Below, one piece after another: positions 7,676 to 19,200 of a stretch of 64,000 nucleotides of DNA. Below the pieces are notes generated by a model that had not been told where the DNA came from, made no database searches, and was given only the letters and a program-made list of their open reading frames with translations. The position numbers and the translations under genes were made by a program. Numbering within the stretch: the stretch's first letter is position 1; every line of letters begins with the position of its first letter. The stretch is from Rickettsiales bacterium (GTDB taxonomy: Bacteria > Pseudomonadota > Alphaproteobacteria > Rickettsiales > JABCZZ01), in the NCBI GenBank assembly GCA_035765535.1, contig DASTXE010000003.1:514516-578515 (forward strand). Direction: 5' to 3'.

Positions 7676-9541
7676 ATGCATATTTTTATTATTTCAGCGG
7701 CCTCTGTCTTCTTATTTTCTGCAGCAATAATCAGTTTCGGGCTGGGATATAAACGTGGAGTTGCACGGTACAAGGCGCGCATGAAGCGCTATGAAGATAT
7801 TCTGCAATTAATGCCCGCTGCATTATATACCACCGATAAGGAAGGGACTTTAACTTTCTATAATAACGCGGCGGCGGAATTATGGGAAAAGCGTCCCGAA
7901 ATCGGAAAAACAAAATGGCATCAGTTTGCATCTGTTTATACGCCGGAGGGAGTGGAGCTTCCGTGGCAACAGCATCCTTTCAGCATAGCGCTTGCTGAGA
8001 AACGCCCTGTACGGGGTGTAGAGGTGGCTCTGAAGCATTGCGATGGTACGCTCGTACCCGTTCTGCCGCATCCCACTCCTATGTATGAAGAAGATGGATC
8101 ATTTGCAGGTGCGCTTAACATGCTGGTCGATATCAGCGCCCGTAAGGAAACGGAAACAATGCTGAAGCGGCGCAACAAATGGCTGCGGCTCCTGGCAGAA
8201 TTCTCGGCCGAACTGGGAGAGAGCGATGATCCGAGAAGCATGATGGAGCGCATCTTCCAGAAAGCATCCATGCATATTCAGGCAGATATTTTCCTGAATT
8301 ATGACGTAGCGGATAACGAAACGCTCCCTTACCTGAAATTATATGTCGCAAGCGGCGAATATACCAGTGTGACCGGTGTGGCAAGACTGGAATTCGGGCA
8401 GGATATATGCGGCACAGTGGCGCAGACACACGCCCCCATTATCATCAATGACTTCCAGAATCATCCCAGCGCGAAATCCTCACGCCTCTACGGAATGGGA
8501 ATATACGCTTATATTTGCCAGCCGCTGATCAGCAATGGCGAGTTGATAGGCACCGTATCGTTTGGAAAATGTCGCAAAAGCGGTTTCGAACAGGATGAAA
8601 TAGAATTCATCCAGACGATTGCGTATTATGTCGCCGTGGCCAAAAGGCGTCTGCGGGATGAAAAGGCCCGCAAGAGAAGCGAGATTTATGCCCGCAAGAA
8701 TGCAAAACGTGCCGAACGCGCTAATCGTGCAAAGTCGGAATTCCTTGCGAATATGAGTCATGATGTCAGAACGCCCGCGAATGCGATTCTTGGCCTGACT
8801 TCTATTCTCGAAAAACAGACGGTCAGCCCGCAGCAATACAAGAAAATAGTAAAAACACTCCATCTCAGTACGCAAACATTGCTGGAACTTGTTAATAACC
8901 TGCTCGATTTCAGTCAGATTGAAGGAGGATATCTCGAGCTCGACAAAAAGCCGTTCGATCTTGAACAATTATTAACAGAGATCATAGAAGTGAATGGCGT
9001 TCAGGCGCAGAAGAAAAATATTTCGCTTCAGATCGAATACCTGGCGCATCCTGATAGATTGGTTGTAGGAGACCCGCTGCGATTGAAGCAGGTACTGATG
9101 AATCTTACAAACAATGCCGTAAAATTCACAGAACAAGGCGGTGTGAAATTAACGGTGGATTGCAGGAATGCCGGTGACGATCATATAAATATCCGCATGG
9201 AAGTGGCAGATACCGGCATCGGTATAAAGGAAAAGCAGCTGCCTCATATCTTCGAGCGATTCGTGCAGGCGAACTCGCATGTGGCTCAGAAATACGGCGG
9301 CGCAGGACTAGGACTTGCGATCACAAAGAAATTGCTGGAGGCAATGGGTGGAACCATCCAGGTGCGCAGCGAATTTGGTAAGGGAACATGCTTTACCATT
9401 GACCTGACTTTACAGACAGTGCACGGGGCTAAAGTACTGGAGGGGGCCTTCAGTCAGTTCAACGATATGCAGCATTATTTAGAGCAGAAGCATGACGCTG
9501 AAGATGAAAACCCTGAACCGCGCCCTAATTTCGGCACGTAA
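7676..9541 (+). CDS. Membrane-anchored PAS-GAF sensor histidine kinase
   Basis: A 621-residue kinase. Residues 3-25 form one membrane helix; a PAS domain with PAC follows (about 40-158), then a GAF domain (about 170-325), a charged coiled linker, HisKA with phospho-acceptor His362 in SHDVRTP, and an ATPase domain with LTNNAVKFTEQGG (N box), DTGIGI (G1), IFERFVQ (F box) and GGAGLGLAI (G2). There is no receiver domain, so a separate regulator is needed; none is adjacent. The PAS and GAF modules point to a cytoplasmic small-ligand, redox or light signal. No good ribosome binding site precedes ATG 7676, so the exact start is uncertain. Confidence 0.85.
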   Translation: MHIFIISAASVFLFSAAIISFGLGYKRGVARYKARMKRYEDILQLMPAALYTTDKEGTLTFYNNAAAELWEKRPEIGKTKWHQFASVYTPEGVELPWQQHPFSIALAEKRPVRGVEVALKHCDGTLVPVLPHPTPMYEEDGSFAGALNMLVDISARKETETMLKRRNKWLRLLAEFSAELGESDDPRSMMERIFQKASMHIQADIFLNYDVADNETLPYLKLYVASGEYTSVTGVARLEFGQDICGTVAQTHAPIIINDFQNHPSAKSSRLYGMGIYAYICQPLISNGELIGTVSFGKCRKSGFEQDEIEFIQTIAYYVAVAKRRLRDEKARKRSEIYARKNAKRAERANRAKSEFLANMSHDVRTPANAILGLTSILEKQTVSPQQYKKIVKTLHLSTQTLLELVNNLLDFSQIEGGYLELDKKPFDLEQLLTEIIEVNGVQAQKKNISLQIEYLAHPDRLVVGDPLRLKQVLMNLTNNAVKFTEQGGVKLTVDCRNAGDDHINIRMEVADTGIGIKEKQLPHIFERFVQANSHVAQKYGGAGLGLAITKKLLEAMGGTIQVRSEFGKGTCFTIDLTLQTVHGAKVLEGAFSQFNDMQHYLEQKHDAEDENPEPRPNFGT

Positions 9542-9634
9542 GTTTCTCAGGGATGAGTTGGGACGTGCAACGCTTCTCAATAACGGTTTACAACAGGGCC
9601 GCATACGGGCTATACAATGACCCAGCAAATAAAT

Positions 9635-9650
9635 GCGGATGAAAATCCGC
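9635..9650 (+). terminator. Weak hairpin before ettA
   Basis: GCGGAT-GAAA-ATCCGC is a 6-bp stem with a GAAA tetraloop followed by CTTAATAAT. It lies between the kinase and ettA and could be a weak terminator. Confidence 0.3.
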
Positions 9651-9685
9651 CTTAATAATCAAAATATACAAGGAAATACAGCATT

Positions 9686-11362
9686 ATGGCTTCGTATCAA
9701 TATGTCTATGTAATGAAAGATCTCGGCAAGGCGTATGCCGGCGGCAAGAAAGTATTGGAAGGCATCTGGCTGTCCTTTTTCCCGGGGGCGAAGATCGGTG
9801 TTATCGGCCCCAACGGTGCGGGTAAATCCACGCTGCTGAAAATCATGGCGGGACTCGATAAGGATTTTACTGGTGAAGCATGGGCGGCGGAAGGCGTGAA
9901 GATCGGTTATCTTGAGCAGGAGCCAAAGCTCGACCCGAAGAAAGACGTGATGGGCAACATCATGGAGGGGCTTGCCGAAAAGAAGGCGCTGCTCGACCGT
10001 TTTAACGAAGTCAGCATGAAACTCGGCGAAGTGACTGATGACGATGAAATGAACAAGCTCATGGAAGAGCAGGGCGAGCTGCAGGAAAAGATCGAAGCCT
10101 GCAATGGCTGGGAAATCGAACGCGAGGCAGAAATCGCGATGGATGCACTGCGCTGTCCGCCTGCGGATGCGGATGTGACCAAGATTTCCGGCGGTGAACG
10201 CCGCCGCGTGGCGTTGTGCAAGCTTTTGCTGGAAAAGCCGGAAATGCTGCTGCTGGACGAACCGACCAACCATCTGGATGCGGAATCGGTGGCATGGCTG
10301 GAACATTATCTGGAGCAATATCCGGGCACCGTCGTTATGATTACCCATGACCGTTACTTCCTCGACAACGTGACCGGCTGGATTCTGGAACTCGACCGTG
10401 GCAAAGGCATGCCGTATGAAGGCAATTATACCAAATGGCTGGAGCAGAAAGAGAAACGCCTCGAGCAAGAGGAAAAGGAAGAAAATTCACGCCAGAAACA
10501 GCTCGCCCGCGAGTTGGAATGGGTGCGCCAGTCGCCCAAGGCTCGTCAGGCCAAGAGCAAGGCGCGTCTGCAGGCTTATGAAACACTGCTTGCGCAGACC
10601 CAGGATAAGCAGCCCGGCACGGCACAGATCATTATTCCCGCCGGACCGCGTCTGGGCGATCTCGTGATTGAAGCGGAGGGCTTAAGCAAAAGCTTTGGCG
10701 ACAAGTTCCTTATCGATAATCTGTCTTTCAAACTGCCTAAGGGCGGCATCGTCGGCATCATTGGGCCCAACGGGGCAGGTAAGACAACGCTTTTCAAGAT
10801 GATTACGGGAGTGGAAAAGCCGGATACCGGTACTTTCAAGGTCGGCGAAACAGTGAAACTCGGTTATATCGACCAGTCGCGCGATTCGCTCGACGACAAT
10901 AAAACCGTATGGGAAGAAATCTCCGGCGGCCATGAGGAAATCGAACTGGGAAAGCGCACGGTGAAAAGCCGCGCTTATTGCTCTTCGTTTAACTTCAAGG
11001 GATCGGACCAGCAGAAAAAAGTCGGCTCGCTTTCAGGCGGTGAACGCAACCGCGTGCATCTGGCCAAAATGCTGAAATCCGGCGCGAACGTGCTGCTGCT
11101 CGACGAACCAACGAACGATCTGGACGTGGAAACGCTTCGTGCGCTGGAAGAAGCGCTGGTAGATTTCGCAGGCTGCGCCGTTATCATCAGCCATGATCGC
11201 TGGTTCCTCGATCGTACCGCGACGCATATGCTTGCCTTTGAAGGCAACAGCCACGTTGAATGGTTTGAGGGTAATTACCAGGATTATGAAGAAGACTATA
11301 AGCGCCGTACGGGTGGAGAAGTTACGCCGCACCGTATTAAGTTTAAGCCGATCAGCCGGTAA
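9686..11362 (+). CDS. ettA: Energy-dependent translational throttle protein EttA (ABC-F)
   Basis: A soluble 558-residue ABC-F protein, close to the E. coli EttA length of 555. Two ATPase cassettes are visible: Walker [12 protein letters not shown] (about residue 40) with signature [10 protein letters not shown] and [11 protein letters not shown], then Walker [12 protein letters not shown] (about 355) with [10 protein letters not shown] and [11 protein letters not shown]. Between them lies the charged linker ([14 protein letters not shown]) that defines ABC-F proteins. EttA binds the ribosomal E site and gates the first steps of elongation according to the ATP/ADP ratio. AAGGAA precedes ATG by about 10 nt. 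Confidence 0.95.
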   Translation: MASYQYVYVMKDLGKAYAGGKKVLEGIWLSFFPGAKIGVIGPNGAGKSTLLKIMAGLDKDFTGEAWAAEGVKIGYLEQEPKLDPKKDVMGNIMEGLAEKKALLDRFNEVSMKLGEVTDDDEMNKLMEEQGELQEKIEACNGWEIEREAEIAMDALRCPPADADVTKISGGERRRVALCKLLLEKPEMLLLDEPTNHLDAESVAWLEHYLEQYPGTVVMITHDRYFLDNVTGWILELDRGKGMPYEGNYTKWLEQKEKRLEQEEKEENSRQKQLARELEWVRQSPKARQAKSKARLQAYETLLAQTQDKQPGTAQIIIPAGPRLGDLVIEAEGLSKSFGDKFLIDNLSFKLPKGGIVGIIGPNGAGKTTLFKMITGVEKPDTGTFKVGETVKLGYIDQSRDSLDDNKTVWEEISGGHEEIELGKRTVKSRAYCSSFNFKGSDQQKKVGSLSGGERNRVHLAKMLKSGANVLLLDEPTNDLDVETLRALEEALVDFAGCAVIISHDRWFLDRTATHMLAFEGNSHVEWFEGNYQDYEEDYKRRTGGEVTPHRIKFKPISR

Positions 11363-11386
11363 GAACTGTACCAGAATATTTATATA

Positions 11387-11418
11387 AGTAGCAGGCTGGC
11401 GTTAGTCAGTCTGCTACT
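11387..11418 (+). terminator. Hairpin after ettA
   Basis: A 12-bp stem (AGTAGCAGGCTG / CAGTCTGCTACT, one G-U pair) with an 8-nt loop starts 25 nt after the ettA stop. No T-run follows. Confidence 0.5.
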
Positions 11419-11608
11419 AGTCATATGCGCTAAAATTCACATCAAATTGATACCCGGTGTGACTTTATGGTGACTTGCCTTTGATAAAAAGACGCTCTAT
11501 TTTACGGTAATATGCAGATTGTGCGTAATATTAACCTATTATTCACATTTTTATTATACATAGAGAGCTTCGGGCCGGAATCGGTCAATCATTATCAACA
11601 GGAATCCT

Positions 11609-14275
11609 ATGAAACACGTGGCAAATGATACTCTGAAGACGAAGAAACAGCTGAACGTCGAAGGAAAGTCGTACCAGTATTACAGTATTACCGACGCCGG
11701 AAAAGCACTGAACTGCGACTTTTCGCGCCTGCCTTTCTCGCTTAAGGTGCTGCTGGAAAACCTGCTGCGTCATGAAGATGGCAAAAGCGTCACCACGGAT
11801 GATATCAGGGCATTTGCCGACTGGCTCAAGAATAAAACTTCGGATCGCGAAATCGCTTACCGCCCTGCACGCGTACTGATGCAGGATTTCACAGGCGTTC
11901 CTGCGGTGGTGGATCTCGCCGCAATGCGTGATGCCGTGAAAAAAGCAAAAGGCAACCCGGATGTGATTAACCCGCTTTCGCCTGTCGATCTGGTCATCGA
12001 CCATTCCGTTCAGGTGGATGCTTACGGCAACTCAGGCTCGTTCGATGAAAACGTGAAACTCGAAATGGAGCGCAATGGTGAGCGCTATGCGTTCCTGCGC
12101 TGGGGACAGAAAGCATTTAATAATTTCCGCGTCGTTCCGCCGGGAACGGGTATCTGCCATCAGGTGAATCTGGAATATCTTGCGCAGGTCGTCTGGACGG
12201 ATGAAGACGTGGCCTATCCCGATACGCTCGTCGGCACGGACTCGCACACTACGATGATCAATGGTCTGGGCGTACTGGGCTGGGGCGTAGGCGGTATTGA
12301 AGCGGAAGCGGCGATGCTCGGCCAGCCGGTATCCATGCTGATTCCGGAAGTGGTCGGCTTCGAGCTGAAAGGCAAGCTGAATGAAGGTGTCACCGCAACG
12401 GACCTCGTGCTGACGGTGACGAACATGCTGCGCAAAAAAGGCGTGGTGGGTAAATTCGTCGAATTCTACGGTGCAGGGCTCGACAGCCTGCCGCTCGCAG
12501 ACCGCGCGACGATTGCAAACATGGCGCCGGAATACGGTGCGACCTGCGGTATCTTCCCGGTCGACCAGGAAACGGTGAATTACTTGAATCTGACCAGCCG
12601 CGATGCAGACCGTATCAAGCTGGTGGAAGCCTATGCCAAGTCGCAGGGCATGTGGCGTGATGAGAACTATCCGCAGGTCGTGTTCAGCGATACGCTGTCG
12701 CTGGATATGAGCACGGTGGAAGCAAGCATTGCCGGCCCGAAACGCCCGCAGGATCGCGTATCGCTGGTGGATGCCACTAAATCCTTTGCGGATGCTATGC
12801 CGACGCTTAACAGCGCCAATGCGCCCGATAAGCCTGCTCAGGTCGAAGGCAGTGATTTCACGCTGCAACACGGCGCTATTGTCATTGCGGCCATTACGAG
12901 CTGTACGAATACTTCCAATCCTTCCGTAATGATCGGTGCGGGATTGGTCGCACGCAAAGCACATGCGCTCGGGCTCAAGGTAAAACCCTGGGTGAAGACA
13001 TCTCTGGCACCCGGCTCCAAGGTGGTAACCGAATATCTGGAAGCTTCCGGCCTCAACAAGGACCTGGATGCGCTGGGCTTCAATCTTGTTGGCTATGGCT
13101 GTACGACCTGTATCGGTAACTCTGGCCCGCTGCTGGACCCGATCGAAAAGACCATTAAGGATAATAACCTTGTTGTGGCGGCGGTGCTTTCGGGTAACCG
13201 TAACTTCGAAGGTCGCGTGCATGCGCTCGTGAAAGCAAACTATCTGGCTTCTCCGCCGCTCGTGGTGGCCTATGCGATTGCCGGTTCGATGAATATCGAC
13301 ATTACGAAAGACCCCATCGGCACGAGCAGGGACGGCAGAGCCGTTTACCTGAAGGATATCTGGCCGACAACGACGGAAGTGAAACAGGCTGTGGCTAAAT
13401 CCGTCAATGCACAGCAATTCGCCAGCAAATATGCTGATGTATTCAGCGGCGATAAATTCTGGCAAGGCATTAAAGCTCCCGAAGGCAAGACCTACACGTG
13501 GGATGAACAGAGCACTTATGTGCGCAATCCGCCTTACTTTGAGGGCGGCATCCAGCAGGAGATCGCCGATATCAAAGGAGCACGTATCCTTGCAGTGTTG
13601 GGTGATTCCATCACAACAGACCACATCTCGCCCGCAGGCAATATTTCCAAAACCAGCCCTGCAGCAAAATACCTGACGGATCACGGCGTTGAGCCGAGGG
13701 ATTTCAACTCTTACGGTGCACGCCGCGGTAACCATGAAGTTATGATGCGCGGCACGTTTGCCAATATCCGTATTAAGAACGAGATGTTGGACGGCGTGGA
13801 AGGCGGCGTGACGAAATACATCCCGAGCGGCGAGCAGATGTCGATTTACGATGCGGCAATGCGTTACAAGGCCGAGGGCACTCCGCTGGTGATCTTCGCT
13901 GGTAAAGAATATGGCACCGGCTCCTCGCGCGACTGGGCAGCCAAAGGCACGAACCTGTTAGGCGTCAAAGCGGTAATTGCGGAAAGCTTTGAGCGTATCC
14001 ATCGTTCCAACCTCGTGGGCATGGGCGTTCTGCCGCTGGTCTTCAAGGAAGGTACGGACCGTAAATCGCTTAAGATCGATGGCACGGAAACCGTTGAACT
14101 CGCAGGATTAAGCGCTGGGATCAAACCACGTATGGATATCCATTGCACCATCACACGCAAAGATGGCAGCAAAGAAAATACGGTATTGATGTGCCGCATC
14201 GACACGCTGGATGAAATCGAGTATTTCCGCAGCGGCGGCATTCTGCAATATGTACTCGGCAATCTTGTAAAGTAA
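11609..14275 (+). CDS. acnA: Aconitate hydratase A
   Basis: An 888-residue TCA-cycle enzyme that isomerises citrate to isocitrate with a [4Fe-4S] cluster. The cluster cysteines are visible in [15 protein letters not shown] (about residue 433) and [14 protein letters not shown] (about 499-502). [22 protein letters not shown] and the swivel domain ([14 protein letters not shown]) are typical of AcnA. Length matches the family (about 890). AGGAA precedes ATG. A 246-bp A/T-rich leader precedes the gene and a strong terminator follows, so it is probably monocistronic. Confidence 0.97.
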   Translation: MKHVANDTLKTKKQLNVEGKSYQYYSITDAGKALNCDFSRLPFSLKVLLENLLRHEDGKSVTTDDIRAFADWLKNKTSDREIAYRPARVLMQDFTGVPAVVDLAAMRDAVKKAKGNPDVINPLSPVDLVIDHSVQVDAYGNSGSFDENVKLEMERNGERYAFLRWGQKAFNNFRVVPPGTGICHQVNLEYLAQVVWTDEDVAYPDTLVGTDSHTTMINGLGVLGWGVGGIEAEAAMLGQPVSMLIPEVVGFELKGKLNEGVTATDLVLTVTNMLRKKGVVGKFVEFYGAGLDSLPLADRATIANMAPEYGATCGIFPVDQETVNYLNLTSRDADRIKLVEAYAKSQGMWRDENYPQVVFSDTLSLDMSTVEASIAGPKRPQDRVSLVDATKSFADAMPTLNSANAPDKPAQVEGSDFTLQHGAIVIAAITSCTNTSNPSVMIGAGLVARKAHALGLKVKPWVKTSLAPGSKVVTEYLEASGLNKDLDALGFNLVGYGCTTCIGNSGPLLDPIEKTIKDNNLVVAAVLSGNRNFEGRVHALVKANYLASPPLVVAYAIAGSMNIDITKDPIGTSRDGRAVYLKDIWPTTTEVKQAVAKSVNAQQFASKYADVFSGDKFWQGIKAPEGKTYTWDEQSTYVRNPPYFEGGIQQEIADIKGARILAVLGDSITTDHISPAGNISKTSPAAKYLTDHGVEPRDFNSYGARRGNHEVMMRGTFANIRIKNEMLDGVEGGVTKYIPSGEQMSIYDAAMRYKAEGTPLVIFAGKEYGTGSSRDWAAKGTNLLGVKAVIAESFERIHRSNLVGMGVLPLVFKEGTDRKSLKIDGTETVELAGLSAGIKPRMDIHCTITRKDGSKENTVLMCRIDTLDEIEYFRSGGILQYVLGNLVK

Positions 14276-14304
14276 GAAAGATTCCTTTAAAAAGGGAAGA
14301 GTTA

Positions 14305-14326
14305 AGGGGGCGATTATTCGCCCCCT
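14305..14326 (+). terminator. Rho-independent terminator of acnA
   Basis: A 9-bp G/C-rich stem AGGGGGCGA / TCGCCCCCT with loop TTAT is followed by CTTTATG, 30 nt after the acnA stop and 20 nt before the next start codon. Confidence 0.8.
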
Positions 14327-14346
14327 CTTTATGTACAAGGACAACT

Positions 14347-15171
14347 ATGAAGTTTCTTGATGTGCAGGGAACGTCGCTTCCAGCGCTCGGGTTAGGAACC
14401 TGGCGGCTTGTAGGCAGTGAAGGTGTTCGTGCAATCAGGATGGCGCTCGATCTCGGCTACCGTCATATCGACACAGCCCAGATGTATGAGAATGAGGCAC
14501 AAGTGGGGCAGGCGATCAAAGAATCCGGCATCGCGCGGGGCGACCTCTTTATCACCACGAAGATATGGATGGATAATTACGCACGGGATCGCGTAAAGGC
14601 TTCTACAGATGCATCTTTGTCCAGACTCGGCATGGATTATGTCGACCTGCTATTGATGCATTGGCCGAGCGAGGCGGTGAAGCTGGCAGAAACACTGGAT
14701 GCAATGCAGGAGTTGCTGCATCAGGGCAAGACGAAGGCCATCGGCGTCAGTAATTTTCCAGTAAACTGGATGAAGCGTGCGGTCGAAGAATGCAAAGCTC
14801 CCATTGCCTGTAATCAGGTGGAATATCACGCGCTGCTGTCTCAACGTGCCGTGCTGGAATATGCGCAGGCCCATAATATTATTGTTACGGCATATCGCCC
14901 GCTGGCAAACGGTTCACTGGCAAGCAACCCATTGCTTATGGAAATCGGCAATAAATATGACAAAACAGGCGGGCAGGTGGCTTTGCGCTGGCTGATGGAG
15001 CAAAAAGGCGTTGCGGCAGTGCCCAAAGCGGCAAGCGAGAAGCATGCACGTGAGAATCTGGAAATATTCGATTTTAATCTAACCGCAGACGAGCAGGCAG
15101 CCATCGCGAAACTCAGCGGCAATACACGGCTTGTAAATCCGGCATTCGCGCCGCAGTGGGATATGGTATGA
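14347..15171 (+). CDS. Aldo/keto reductase (DkgA/B-like)
   Basis: A 274-residue NADPH-dependent aldehyde or ketone reductase of the (beta/alpha)8 type. The tetrad is present: Asp in HIDTA, Tyr in QMYENE, Lys in TTKIW and His in LMHWP; VALRWLMEQKGVAAVPKAAS is the cofactor-binding strand. Size and motifs fit the 2,5-diketo-gluconate reductase / methylglyoxal reductase group, but the substrate cannot be told from sequence. AAGGA lies 6 nt before ATG. Its stop overlaps the next start (ATGA), so it is translationally coupled to an old-yellow-enzyme gene. A shared role in detoxifying reactive carbonyls is plausible. Confidence 0.9.
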   Translation: MKFLDVQGTSLPALGLGTWRLVGSEGVRAIRMALDLGYRHIDTAQMYENEAQVGQAIKESGIARGDLFITTKIWMDNYARDRVKASTDASLSRLGMDYVDLLLMHWPSEAVKLAETLDAMQELLHQGKTKAIGVSNFPVNWMKRAVEECKAPIACNQVEYHALLSQRAVLEYAQAHNIIVTAYRPLANGSLASNPLLMEIGNKYDKTGGQVALRWLMEQKGVAAVPKAASEKHARENLEIFDFNLTADEQAAIAKLSGNTRLVNPAFAPQWDMV

Positions 15172-16238
15172 CGCAAACACATCTTTTTTCACCTCTTTCT
15201 ATAAAAAGCGTAACGCTACGCAACCGCATCGCCGTCTCGCCGATGTGCCAGTATTCCTGTGAGGACGGATTTGCAACAGACTGGCATCTCGTGCATCTGG
15301 GGAGCCGCGCTGTGGGCGGGGCAGGACTCGTCATGATGGAAGCAACTGCGGTGGAACCGCGCGGGCGCATTACGCCGGGCGATCATGGTCTGTGGAAAGA
15401 CGAACATATCGCCAAGCTCGCGCAGATCACTGCATTTATAAAATCACAAGGCGCCGCGCCGGGCATTCAGATCGCCCATGCCGGACGTAAGGCAAGCTGT
15501 CGCCTTCCCTGGAATGGTGGTGCGGTACTGGAGGAGGATGAAGGACGCTGGCAAACGGTCGCGCCGAGTGCTGTGGCATTCCGGGAAACCGAACCGGTCC
15601 CCGCAGCACTTAGCGAGTCAGAGATAGCGGGGCTTGTGCAGGCCTTTGCCGATACGGCGAAGCGCGCGCTCAAGGCCGGGTTTGAAGTGCTGGAGATCCA
15701 TGCCGCGCATGGGTATCTGCTGCATGAGTTCCTTTCCCCTCTTTCCAACAAACGCACCGACAGTTACGGCGGCTCATTTGAGAACCGCATCCGTTTCGTA
15801 CTACAGGTGACGGATGCCGTGCGCGCGGTCTGGCCGGAGCGTTTGCCGTTATTCGTGAGGATTTCCGCGAGCGACTGGGCAGAAGGCGGCTGGAACGAAG
15901 AGGAATCTATCCGGCTTGCAGCATTATTGAAAACAAAGGGCGTGGACCTGATCGATTGCTCCTCCGGCGGTCTGGTGCCGCATGTACGCATTCCCAATAC
16001 CCCGGGCTATCAGGTGCCCTTTGCGCAGCATATCCGGCAAGAGGCTGATATAATGACCGGAGCAGTCGGGCTTATCACGCAGGCGCAGCAGGCGGACGAT
16101 ATCATCAGAACAGGTCAGGCCGATCTCGTGCTGCTGGCACGCGAGTTCCTGCGCGATCCCTATTGGCCGCTGCATGCAGCAAAAATATTGAAAGCGGAAA
16201 TAAACCCGCCCGTGCAATATGAGCGGGCGTTTAAATAA
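15168..16238 (+). CDS. NADH:flavin oxidoreductase, old yellow enzyme family
   Basis: A 356-residue FMN-dependent ene-reductase of the YqjM/NamA type. Hallmarks are RNRIAVSPMCQYS (Cys near the flavin), QIAHAGRKAS, HAAHGYLLHEFLSPLSNKRTDSYGG with the substrate-binding His pair, and a C-terminal FMN phosphate site (VGLITQAQQADD, LVLLAREFLRDP). Start 15168 is chosen over the frame opening at 15156 because it overlaps the preceding stop as ATGA. It reduces C=C bonds of enones or related xenobiotics; the true substrate is unknown. It lies in an operon between an aldo/keto reductase and lplT-aas. Confidence 0.92.
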   Translation: MTQTHLFSPLSIKSVTLRNRIAVSPMCQYSCEDGFATDWHLVHLGSRAVGGAGLVMMEATAVEPRGRITPGDHGLWKDEHIAKLAQITAFIKSQGAAPGIQIAHAGRKASCRLPWNGGAVLEEDEGRWQTVAPSAVAFRETEPVPAALSESEIAGLVQAFADTAKRALKAGFEVLEIHAAHGYLLHEFLSPLSNKRTDSYGGSFENRIRFVLQVTDAVRAVWPERLPLFVRISASDWAEGGWNEEESIRLAALLKTKGVDLIDCSSGGLVPHVRIPNTPGYQVPFAQHIRQEADIMTGAVGLITQAQQADDIIRTGQADLVLLAREFLRDPYWPLHAAKILKAEINPPVQYERAFK

Positions 16239-16253
16239 ACTAAAGGTAAAACC

Positions 16254-19200
16254 ATGGCCAAACCGGCATTGCTAGCCAGCAAAAAGTTTCTTCCCCTGTT
16301 CCTGACACAGTTCCTCGGAGCGTTTAACGATAACCTGTTTAAGAATGCACTGGTGATTCTTATCACGTACCGTATTGCGGCGCAAACCGGCGAGAACGCG
16401 CAGTTGCTGGTAACGCTCGCAGCGGGACTCTTCATTCTGCCGTTTTTCCTGTTCTCCGCGCCTGCCGGTCAAATGGCGGATGCCTATGACAAAGCTACGA
16501 TGGCGCGTTACACTAAAATCGCCGAGATCGTGCTGATGGTAATCGCGGCTGCCGGGTTCTATATGCAGAACGCATGGTTCCTGCTGTTCGTGCTTTTCTG
16601 TATGGGCATTCAGGCAACCTTCTTCGGCCCGATAAAATACGCGATCCTGCCGCAGCATCTGGAAGAAAACGAGCTGATTCAGGGCAACGCCTATATTGAG
16701 GCAGGCACATTCCTTGCCATTCTGCTCGGCACGATTCTGGGCGGATTGCTGGTGCTCAAAGACGGCGGTATCACGATGGTAGCAATCGGCATTATAGCTG
16801 TGGCGCTGCTCGGCTATATCACAAGCCGCTCCATCCCCACGGCACCTGCGCCCGTGCCGGATTTACGCGTGGACTGGAACCTGTTCCGCCAGACCTGGCG
16901 CATTGTTGCGGAAAGCAGCAGGCAGAAAGATGTGTTCTTAAGCATTCTCGGCAGTTCGTGGTTCTGGCTTGTCGGCGCAACATTCCTTGCCCAGTTTCCG
17001 ACCTTCGCCAAAGATGTTGTTCATTCGGATGAAACGGTCGTCACGCTCTTTCTGACAATGTTCTCCGTTGGTATCGGTCTGGGCTCTATGCTGTGCAACA
17101 AACTCTTACGCGGCAGCGTGCAGGCTACATTTGTGCCGCTGGCAGCGATCTGTATCAGCTTGTTCACAATCGATCTGTATTTTGCCAGCCAGCATACGCC
17201 GCATGCAGCGGCAGGCGCGTTACTGAGCGCCGAGCAATTCGTTCGCTATCCGCAAAGCTGGCGCATACTGTTTGACCTGGTGATGATGGCGGTAAGTTCG
17301 GGCGTTTATATCGTGCCGCTCTATGCGATCATGCAGGAGCGCAGCGATCCGGCTTCCAGAGCGCGCACCATCGCAAGCAATAATATATTGAACGCGCTGT
17401 TCATGGTCGGTTCGGCCATACTCACGCTGGTCATGCTGAAGTTTTCCTTCACGATACCGGAAGTGTTCCTGAGCGTGGCGATTGCCAATGGTCTGGTGGC
17501 GATTTATATCTGCAAATTATTGCCGGATGCGGCGCTGCGCTCCGTTATGCGTCTGCTGCTTTCCTTGCTTTACCGCGTGGAAGTGAAGGGCATGGAGAAT
17601 TTCACGGCAGCAGGCGACAGGGTATTGCTCATTGCCAATCACACTTCCTTTCTGGATGCGGCTCTGATTGCAGCCTACCTGCCGGAGAAAGTCACTTTCG
17701 CGGTGAACACGCATATTGCCAAACGCTGGTGGATGAAGCCCTTGCTCGTGCTGGTGGATGCCTATGCGCTCGATCCCACGAATCCGCTTGCAACCAAGTC
17801 GCTCATCGAGGCGATACGCGGCAACCGCAAATGCATGATCTTCCCGGAAGGTCGCATTACGGTCACCGGCTCGCTTATGAAGGTCTATGAAGGGCCGGGC
17901 ATGATCGCGGATAAATCCGGCGCAAAAGTGCTGCCGATCCGCATTGACGGCGCGCAATATACGCCGCTTTCACGCCTGAAAGGTAAAGTGCGGATACGCT
18001 GGTTCCCCAAGATCACCTTAACCGTGCTGCCGCCTCATTCCTTTAATGTACCGGAAGAAATCAAAGGCCGTAAACGCAGGCAGGTAGCAGGCATGCAGCT
18101 TTACGATGTCATGTCGCAGATGATGTTCGACAGCAGCGACAAAAATCATACCTTGTTCGCATCGCTGATTCATGCGCAGTGTATTCATGGGCGTTCGCAT
18201 GTGATTGCGGAGGATATAGAACGCAAACCACTGACCTATTCGCAATTTATCACGCGCAGTTTTGTGCTAGGGCGTCTGCTGAAGCGTGTTTGCGGTAAGC
18301 AGAAAACAGTAGGGGTTTTGCTGCCAACCTCAGTGAATACATCGCTTGTTTTCTTCGGCCTGCATGCATTCGGGCGTATACCGGCGATGCTGAATTTCAC
18401 GGCAGGCGGCGCGCAAATGGCGGCAGCCTGCAAAAGCACGCAAGTGTCAACGGTACTGACATCGGAGCGCTTCGTCAGAATGGCAAAGCTGGAAACGGCG
18501 GTTTCCGAACTGGCAGATGCAGGCATAGAGATTGTCTACCTGGAAAAGCTGCGCAAGAAAATCACGATAGGAGACAAGCTTTTTGGGCTGGTAGCTGGAA
18601 GGTTCCCATCGTTTGCTTATCTGCTGTGCAATAGCGCGCGGCTTAATGATCCCGCGGTAATCCTGTTTACATCAGGTTCGGAAGGAACGCCTAAAGGCGT
18701 TGCGCTGAGCCACGCCAATATTCAGGCTAACCGTTTTCAATTGGCAAGCCGTGTGGATTTCGGGCCGCAGGACATAGTCTTCAACTGCCTGCCGATGTTC
18801 CATGCCTTTGGCCTGACGGGCGGTACGCTGCTGCCTATACTTTCAGGTATCATGTCGTTTTATTATCCGTCGCCGCTGCATTACCGCATCATCCCGGAAT
18901 TGATTTACGATACGAACGCGACCATCCTGTTCGGCACGGATACGTTCCTGTCAGCCTATGCGCGTATGGCGCACCCCTATGACTTGCATAGTGTGCGCTA
19001 TGTATTCTCAGGCGCGGAAAAGCTCAAGGAAGAAACACGCAAAGTTTATTCAGAAAAATTCGGCGTGCGTATTTTTGAAGGGTACGGAGCAACCGAAACC
19101 GCGCCGGTCGTCAGCACGAACACGCCGATGCAGAACAAGGCGGGCACGGTAGGGCGTTTCATGCCGGGGATTGAATATAAGCTTGAGAAAGTGCCGGGCA

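Noticed and set aside
9659..10468. 269-codon minus-strand frame opposite ettA
   Set aside because: Antisense shadow of a strongly conserved gene, with no ribosome binding site and no motif.
12032..13735. 567-codon minus-strand open frame opposite acnA
   Set aside because: It lies wholly inside acnA, and its translation has no recognisable domain and a His/Arg/Cys-rich shadow composition.
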